NCBI RefSeq assembly: GCF_022965805.1
Contig: NC_133117.1
Location: 7,340,183-7,404,182, forward strand
From: Primulina eburnea
Taxonomy: Eukaryota > Streptophyta > Magnoliopsida > Lamiales > Gesneriaceae
Direction: 5' to 3'
Length of the DNA stretch: 64,000 nt
In this document: positions 58,084 through 64,000 of the stretch, one piece after another
Position numbering within the stretch: the first letter of the stretch is position 1
How the letters are laid out: each line of letters opens with the position of its first letter
Translations under genes and position numbers: made by a program
The notes under the pieces: generated by a model
The model's database searches: none
Seen by the model: only the letters and a program-made list of their open reading frames with translations
Told to the model about the DNA's origin: nothing

Positions 58084-61000
58084 TCATAAGAATAACTCGG
58101 GATGCCTCTGTCTCATCTCAGACTCTGTCTCCCAAGTTGCTTCCTCGATGCCATGACGACTCCATTGAACCTTCACAAGTGGAATGGTCTTGGTTCTAAG
58201 CTTCTTTTCCTTCCGATCCAGAATCTGTATCGGTTGCTCGACGTAGCTCAAAGTCTGATCTAACTCGGCTTCGTCAGGCTGAATGACATGAGACTCATCT
58301 GGCATATATCTGCGAAGCATCGATACATGAAAAACGTCATGTATATCAGATAATGAAGGAGGAAGAGCAAGTCTGTAAGCTCGATCGCCAATCTTTTCAA
58401 GAATCTCATACGGACCGACGTATCTAGGAGACAACTTTCCTCGCTTGCCAAATCTGACAACGCCTCTGAAAGGTGAAATCTTCAAAAATACTTTGTCTCC
58501 CTGTTCAAATACTAACGGTCTACGTCTGATATTGGCGTACTTCGCTTGCCTATCCTGTGCCGTCTTCATTCTCTTCTGAATGATCTTCACTTTCTCAGTC
58601 ATCGCACGAATCATATCAGGCCCCAATTCTGGTACCTCAGAAATATCATCCCAGTACAACGGAGATCTGCACTTCTTTCCGTATAAAGCTTCGAACGGTG
58701 CCATCTCTATGCTCGTCTGATAGCTGTTGTTGTATGAAAACTCACACAACGGCAATGAATCCTGCCAACTAGTACCAAAGTCTAGTACTACAGCTCTCAG
58801 CATATCTTCTAAAGTCTGGATAGTCCGCTCTGACTGTCCGTCTGTCTGGGGATGATAAGCAGTGCTCAGGTGTAAAGTCGTACCCAAAGCCTGTTGCAAG
58901 CTGTGCCAAAAGTGAGAAGTGAATCGTGGATCTCGATCTGATACGATCGACTTCGGCACACCGTGCAATCTGACGACCTCTCTGACATACAACTCGGCCA
59001 TCTGATCATGTCGATAGATCATCCGGTACGGAATAAAGCACGCTGATTTGGTCAGTCTGTCTATCAAAACCCAAATCGCGTCACAGCCCCGCGAAGATCG
59101 AGGTAACTTCGTCACGAAATCCATGGAAATGTGGTCCCATTTCCATTCAGGAACAGACAAACTCTGAAGTAAACCTCCGGGCTTCTTTCTCTCTGCCTTC
59201 ACCTGTTGGCAATTCAGACATCTAGACACAAATTCTGCAATGTCTGTCTTCATCTGTTTCCACCAGAATTGTGTCTTCAAGTCATTGTACATCTTCCTGC
59301 CTCCAGGATGAATGCTGAACCGACTACAATGTGCCTCCGACATGATCTGTCGTCTCAAATCTGAAACATCTGGCACCACTAGACGGTTATGCACATACAG
59401 AACAGAATCTCTAACCTGATATTCTGATATATGACCAGCTCTGACCATATCAATCGATCTCTGCACACTCGGATCAGTTCTTTGTGCTTCTTTGATCCTC
59501 GAAATCAAGTCTGGCTCAATCTGAATCGCAGCAAGTCGCAACGGTCTACTCTCTGTATTAAATGTCAATCCAGACAAACAACAATCTTCTACTAAACTCG
59601 ATACACCTACTGTCGACAAGGAAAGAGCACATAATTTTCGACTCAAGGCGTCTGCCGCTGCATTCGACTTCCCTGGATGGTACTTGATCTCGCAATCAAA
59701 ATCTTTCAGCAGATCAAGCCATCGTCGCTGCCTCATGTTCAACTCTGACTGAGAAAAGAGATACTTCAAGCTCTTATGATCGGAATAGATCTCAAATTTC
59801 TCGCCATATAGGTAATGACGCCAGATCTTAAGTGCAAACACAATCGCCGCCAATTCAAGATCATGAATCGGATAACGAGTCTCGTGTGGCTTCAGCTGTC
59901 TAGAGGCGTATGCTATCACGTGCCCTCGCTGCATAAGAACACATCCAAGCCCTCTGTGAGATGCATCACAATATACAACGAACTCACCTGTACCTGCAGG
60001 AATCGTCAAGACAGGCGCACTAGTCAGCCTCTTCTTCAGCTCTACAAAACTGGTTTCACAATCTTCGGACCACACAAATGGCATATTCTTCTGGGTCAAC
60101 TGGGTGATAGGCTTCGCTATACTGGAGAAATCTCGAATAAAACGACGATAATACCCGGCTAGACCCATGAAACTGCGTATCTCAGGCACAGAATTCGGTC
60201 TCGGCCAATTGATAACAGTCTCAACTTTACTCGGATCTACCGCAATACCATCTCCAGATATAATATGCCCCAAGAAGACAACCTGTCGCAACCAGAATTC
60301 ACACTTGGACAGTTTGGCATACAACCGCTCATTCCTCAAAGTCTTCAATATAATTCTCAGATGATCTGCATGCTCAGTCAAACTCTTCGAATACACCAAA
60401 ATGTCGTCAATAAACACAATCACAAAATCATCTAAATATCTCTGAAAAATGCGGTTCATCAAACTCATAAACACCGCAGGTGCATTCGTCAAACCGAAAG
60501 GCATAACAACAAACTCGTAATGTCCATACCTGGTTCGGAATGCAGTCTTCGGAATATCAACGTCTCTAACTCGGAGCTGATGATACCCTGATCTCAAATC
60601 GATTTTCGAATATACAGAAGATCCCTGTAACTGGTCAAATAAGTCGTCGATGCGAGGCAAAGGATACTTGTTCTTCACTGTTGCCTTATTCAGCTGCCTA
60701 TAATCAATACACAGTCGCATCGAACCATCTTTCTTTCGAACGAAAAGCACCGGAGCACCCCAAGGAGATACACTAGGTCTGATATATCCCTTGGACAAAA
60801 GATCTTCCAACTGTGCTTTCAACTCTTTCAGCTCTATCGGTGCCATCCTATATGGAGCTCTCGAAATAGGAACAGAACCGGGCATAAGATCTATGCTGAA
60901 ATCAACCTCTCGAACCGGAGGCAACCCTGGAATCTCATCAGGAAAAACATCTGCAAACTCGCAAACCACTGGCAGATCTGCCAATGCTGGGCTCGTCTTC

Positions 61001-62616
61001 AGTAGATCTACTGAATATACGAGAAAGCCCTCTGCTCCTCTCTGAAGCAATCTACTCATAGTCAGAGTAGATACTAAGGGAATCCGAGATCTGGAACCCT
61101 TGCCGTAAAATTTCCACTCGTCTGTCATTTCGGGTCTGAATCTGACAATCTTGTGGAAACAATCTACCGTGGCCCTGTACTTGGTCAACATGTCTATACC
61201 AACTATACAGTCAAAATCAGCTAAACCAAGTACTACACAATCAAGATCAATCTCATGCCCCTCAAACTGAAGCATACAGTGTCTAACAGTAGTCACAGAT
61301 ATCAAACCACTTCTCAACGGAGAAGCTATAGACACTACTGTCGACAACGACTCAACAGGCAATGAATGTCTCAATGCAAAATGTTCAGAGATAAATGTAT
61401 GAGATGCCCCTGTGTCTATCAACACATATGCAGGATAACCGCAAAGAAAACAGTTACCTGCAATGACGTCATCTGGCGCCTCCTGCGCCTGTTCCTCTGT
61501 CAGGGCAAAAACACGTGCCTGCTGTCGAGGAGGCTGACTCACCGTCTGACTACCTCCTGGCCTCTGCTGTGTCTGTGTGGAGGGTGGCTGAAAGGAGTGT
61601 ACAGAGGATGCCTGTCTCTCCATCTGTGGCGCTGGTGCTGATGATCCTGTGCTCTGGAATCGTGATGCACCTCTCTGGGGACAAACTCTGGCGAAGTGTC
61701 CCTGTTGCTTACAGATGTTGCAGCGTCCCAGAACTCCTTGACATTGCTCCGTCGCATGTCGCCCCCCGCACGAACCACAATATGCGCCACTATACTCTGA
61801 CCCCTGACCTCTCCGTCGAGATCCACTCGAACTCGATGAACTGTTCCCAGATTTCTTAAATTGTTTGCCCTTAGCCTTCAGAAATTCCTTCTTGCCACTA
61901 CCACTAGCTCCGCTGTCAAAACGAGGAGGAGGTGGTGGAAATTGTACGGTCATGGACTGTGGCGGTCTCTGCCCCTGAACACCGTAGGAAGCTCCTCGCT
62001 GCCTAATCAAGCCAGCCTCGGCTCCCTTCGCTCGGTTCAGTGCCTCTGAAAAAGTACTAGGCCGGCCCGTGTTCACCAAAGTAAAGACATCGGGATTCAG
62101 CCCGTTGATGAATTGATCGGCCACTGCCTCGTCGTTTCCGGCCACATGCGGTGCAAATCGTAGCAATGCAGAAAATTTAGCAACATACTCCTCGATGTTC
62201 CACTGTCCCTGCTTCAGATTCGCAAATTCAGCTCCCTTATCTTTCCGGTAGGAAACGGGAAAGAAGCGCTGATAGAACTCGTCTTTGAAGACTTTCCACG
62301 TGATATCAATGCCTCGGTGCTCCAAGGCTCTCTTCGTCGTCAACCACCAGCTCTTGGCAACCTCTTGCATCTGATGCCCTATCAGCTTCACACGTCGCTC
62401 ATCAGTGTAAGCCAAAGACTCAAACAACATCTCGATATCATCGAGCCAGCTCTCGCACTCTACTGCACTCTCTGTGCCCTTCAGGGTAGGCGGATGAAAA
62501 GACTGAAATCTTTTCAATAAGGTCTCCATCGGCGTAGCGGTGACATCCATCTGTGCACCGGATGTGCTACCCTGCTCTGGCTGTGGCACTCGTCTAGGCG
62601 GCATTAATCTGATCAT
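58084..62616 (-). CDS. Gypsy-B Gag-Pol polyprotein, 1510 aa, intact
   Basis: One frame without stops. Gag has zinc knuckle [14 protein letters not shown] after a second Cys/His cluster. The protease has LIDTGAS (Asp 401). RT has [13 protein letters not shown] and active site FIDD (Asp 737-738). RNase H has VYCDAS (Asp 884). Integrase ends its zinc region with RCLNCQQVK and has Asp 1166, Asp 1227 and Glu 1263 (35-residue spacing). A GPY module (RYVGPYEIL) and a chromodomain-like end ([19 protein letters not shown]) follow. The annotated start gives MIRLMPPRR; Met 5 (62604) is an equally good start because MPPRR-type starts are common in this clade. Domain order and spacing match Tekay-A, so both belong to one clade, but their LTRs and arrays are unrelated. 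Confidence 0.96.
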   Translation of the reverse strand: MIRLMPPRRVPQPEQGSTSGAQMDVTATPMETLLKRFQSFHPPTLKGTESAVECESWLDDIEMLFESLAYTDERRVKLIGHQMQEVAKSWWLTTKRALEHRGIDITWKVFKDEFYQRFFPVSYRKDKGAEFANLKQGQWNIEEYVAKFSALLRFAPHVAGNDEAVADQFINGLNPDVFTLVNTGRPSTFSEALNRAKGAEAGLIRQRGASYGVQGQRPPQSMTVQFPPPPPRFDSGASGSGKKEFLKAKGKQFKKSGNSSSSSSGSRRRGQGSEYSGAYCGSCGGRHATEQCQGVLGRCNICKQQGHFARVCPQRGASRFQSTGSSAPAPQMERQASSVHSFQPPSTQTQQRPGGSQTVSQPPRQQARVFALTEEQAQEAPDDVIAGNCFLCGYPAYVLIDTGASHTFISEHFALRHSLPVESLSTVVSIASPLRSGLISVTTVRHCMLQFEGHEIDLDCVVLGLADFDCIVGIDMLTKYRATVDCFHKIVRFRPEMTDEWKFYGKGSRSRIPLVSTLTMSRLLQRGAEGFLVYSVDLLKTSPALADLPVVCEFADVFPDEIPGLPPVREVDFSIDLMPGSVPISRAPYRMAPIELKELKAQLEDLLSKGYIRPSVSPWGAPVLFVRKKDGSMRLCIDYRQLNKATVKNKYPLPRIDDLFDQLQGSSVYSKIDLRSGYHQLRVRDVDIPKTAFRTRYGHYEFVVMPFGLTNAPAVFMSLMNRIFQRYLDDFVIVFIDDILVYSKSLTEHADHLRIILKTLRNERLYAKLSKCEFWLRQVVFLGHIISGDGIAVDPSKVETVINWPRPNSVPEIRSFMGLAGYYRRFIRDFSSIAKPITQLTQKNMPFVWSEDCETSFVELKKRLTSAPVLTIPAGTGEFVVYCDASHRGLGCVLMQRGHVIAYASRQLKPHETRYPIHDLELAAIVFALKIWRHYLYGEKFEIYSDHKSLKYLFSQSELNMRQRRWLDLLKDFDCEIKYHPGKSNAAADALSRKLCALSLSTVGVSSLVEDCCLSGLTFNTESRPLRLAAIQIEPDLISRIKEAQRTDPSVQRSIDMVRAGHISEYQVRDSVLYVHNRLVVPDVSDLRRQIMSEAHCSRFSIHPGGRKMYNDLKTQFWWKQMKTDIAEFVSRCLNCQQVKAERKKPGGLLQSLSVPEWKWDHISMDFVTKLPRSSRGCDAIWVLIDRLTKSACFIPYRMIYRHDQMAELYVREVVRLHGVPKSIVSDRDPRFTSHFWHSLQQALGTTLHLSTAYHPQTDGQSERTIQTLEDMLRAVVLDFGTSWQDSLPLCEFSYNNSYQTSIEMAPFEALYGKKCRSPLYWDDISEVPELGPDMIRAMTEKVKIIQKRMKTAQDRQAKYANIRRRPLVFEQGDKVFLKISPFRGVVRFGKRGKLSPRYVGPYEILEKIGDRAYRLALPPSLSDIHDVFHVSMLRRYMPDESHVIQPDEAELDQTLSYVEQPIQILDRKEKKLRTKTIPLVKVQWSRHGIEEATWETESEMRQRHPELFL

Positions 62617-62845
62617 AAAACTGATTAGTACTCAACCAATATCATCTGTCTCAGCCCTCCTCTGATCATATACCTCTGATCGAGAATCGGTTCTGATTCA
62701 GGCTTGAAATGCTGTAAATCAATTCAGATAATACAACACATACAATAATAGGGAAAGCAATAAAGCATGCTAGCATCTCAAAAGCAAGGAAGATGACTCG
62801 ATCTACCCCGCTCATTCTACTCTATCTCAGTCTACAGAACCTACA

Positions 62846-62857
62846 GCTCTGATACCA
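62846..62857 (-). promoter_or_regulatory. tRNA-Met primer binding site of Gypsy-B
   Basis: The minus strand reads TGGTATCAGAGC, five bases inside the 5' LTR boundary at 62863. Confidence 0.95.
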
Positions 62858-62862
62858 CCTGT

Positions 62863-64000
62863 TGTGGGGACCCGGGCTCTAACTCAATTCTTTTGGGATT
62901 TAATTGGATCTTTGTTCGAAAATGTGGGTCAAAAATTTGCTTTTAACATTAATTCTAATGTATAGATAAAGCATAACATATCATTAACTGAAATAAACAA
63001 CATAATGTACATACATATCTGTCTAGTACAATCATACACTAGTGTTCGAATCTCAAATACAAACATAAGTAGTACAAGTTTCATAAGGAAACACTAGTAA
63101 TCTGCAATGCCCGAGATCTCCACGCTATCATCATCTCTCATCTAGCTCGCGACCCCGATCCTGCCCCACCTGTTGCCATGCACACATACAGACACGACAA
63201 CAGCCGGATAACTCCGGTGAGAACATATCCCAGTATAAAACATGGATGCATGCAATGTCATAATCATGTACAATGCATAACATAAATCAAGTAACATGAA
63301 TATACATCTAAACATGTAGTAGAATACAAATCTGTATTCTACAATTCACATCTTGACTCGACTCTTTTCTAATCTAGGGATCCCGGTGTGAATAAGACGG
63401 TCTGTTACCTACCCACCCACTCGGGGCAACGGTACGTCTTATTCCTAGACTTCGGTCAACTCTGTATCGAGGGTCTACACATAGAGCAAATCTACTACTA
63501 TGCGACGATACACCGAAACGTCTAGTTTTGGCAAGTCTGCCAATCTCTCCTATCTCAGGACTCGAATATAAATCCATAAACAAGGCATTACATAATCAAT
63601 GTAATAACAATCTAGTATGTGATTTAGGGAAACTCGTATCAAATCTGAATCGAGTTGTGCAATCCCGTGACCACATGAATTATACCTTTCTTGTCGCACT
63701 GTCTGTCGAGATCTCGAATCAAATGTCAAACCTGTCACCTCAAATCTGAAACGGCAATGTGTAGACACACCATATCAATCTCTAACTCAAAGAATCATAT
63801 ATACAAATCAATAATAAATCTCGGTACAAATCGACGGCATAACGGCGTAATTCTCAATACCGATACCTCAATCTCAACATCACAATAATCGATTAACCTC
63901 AATACTCATAATCTCATCTAAACATCAACATACATACTGAAATCTGTATCTACTCGATCCACACATGCTGGAAAATCGAACGTATAGCATACGGCGTCTG
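62863..64000 (-). repeat. 5' LTR of Gypsy-B, partial
   Basis: Identical by eye to 56170-57307. The U3 part with array and TATA box lies outside the window. Confidence 0.95.

Larger units (their letters stand above)
56170..64000 (-). mobile_element. Gypsy-B, young Ty3 chromovirus on the minus strand, runs off the window
   Basis: 3' LTR 56170-57981 (1812 bp), polypurine tract, one open polyprotein frame, tRNA-Met primer site, and the first 1138 bp (in plus coordinates) of the 5' LTR from 62863. Aligned positions 56170-57307 and 62863-64000 have equal length with no differences I can see. It inserted into the RT of Athila-2; CATGC (56165-56169) is the expected left duplication. The partner should lie just past about 64674. 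Confidence 0.95.

Noticed and set aside
61539..61826. ORFs inside Gypsy-B and Tekay-A polyproteins in other frames (for example 43142-43507, 60791-61045)
   Set aside because: They are shadows of the long polyprotein frames, which carry all recognisable motifs.

Overview
This window is plant nuclear DNA, almost certainly from a eudicot. It contains one intact host gene, a two-exon cytochrome P450 (minus strand, 34097-35730). Nearly everything else is nested plant transposable elements: Ty3 chromoviruses of the Tekay/Del type, Athila-type Ty3 elements with a tRNA-Asp primer site, copia-like (Sirevirus-like) LTRs, a miniature TRIM, and two CACTA DNA transposons. I cannot name the species from the sequence.

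Layout. 1-7003: overlapping reverse-oriented Ty3 LTR pieces, a foldback sequence (2528-2854), and a solo LTR (4244-6843, duplication ACACA) that itself holds a second solo LTR (5088-6228, duplication TGCAT). 7058-7407: a complete 350-bp TRIM (duplication GAAGT). 8400-13441: the 5' half of a decayed minus-strand Athila (Athila-3). 13447 to about 18540: a chromovirus gag relic joined to its 3' LTR, with a 1254-bp CACTA element inside (16022-17275, duplication AGG). 18668-34014: a second CACTA element (duplication TAG) split by a 12-kb plus-strand Athila (Athila-1, 19888-31875, duplication GTCAC). 34097-35730: the P450, whose polyadenylation signal lies about 20 bp from that CACTA end. 36333-47472: a minus-strand copia-like relic, interrupted by a solo LTR (37865-46621, duplication GATGT), itself interrupted by a complete, very young chromovirus (Tekay-A, 38520-45670, duplication TGAAC). 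47473-49135: a 5S-rRNA-like LTR piece and more Ty3 LTR. 49813-56169: a decayed minus-strand Athila (Athila-2) whose reverse transcriptase is split by a second young chromovirus (Gypsy-B, from 56170). Gypsy-B's second LTR runs off the right edge.

How the parts work. Tekay-A and Gypsy-B each encode one unbroken Gag-protease-RT-RNase H-integrase polyprotein ending in a chromodomain-like tail. Both have a tRNA-Met primer site, a polypurine tract and near-identical LTRs, so both look recently active. The three Athila copies are broken by stops, frameshifts or deletions.

The most unusual pattern is regulatory. Several unrelated families each carry a private tandem array of short CG-rich inverted repeats next to a TATA box. 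In both Athila families for which the region is visible, the same family-specific array recurs inside the element just before the third ORF, again followed by a TATA-like box. This looks like a copied internal promoter. All sequence comparisons here were made by eye.
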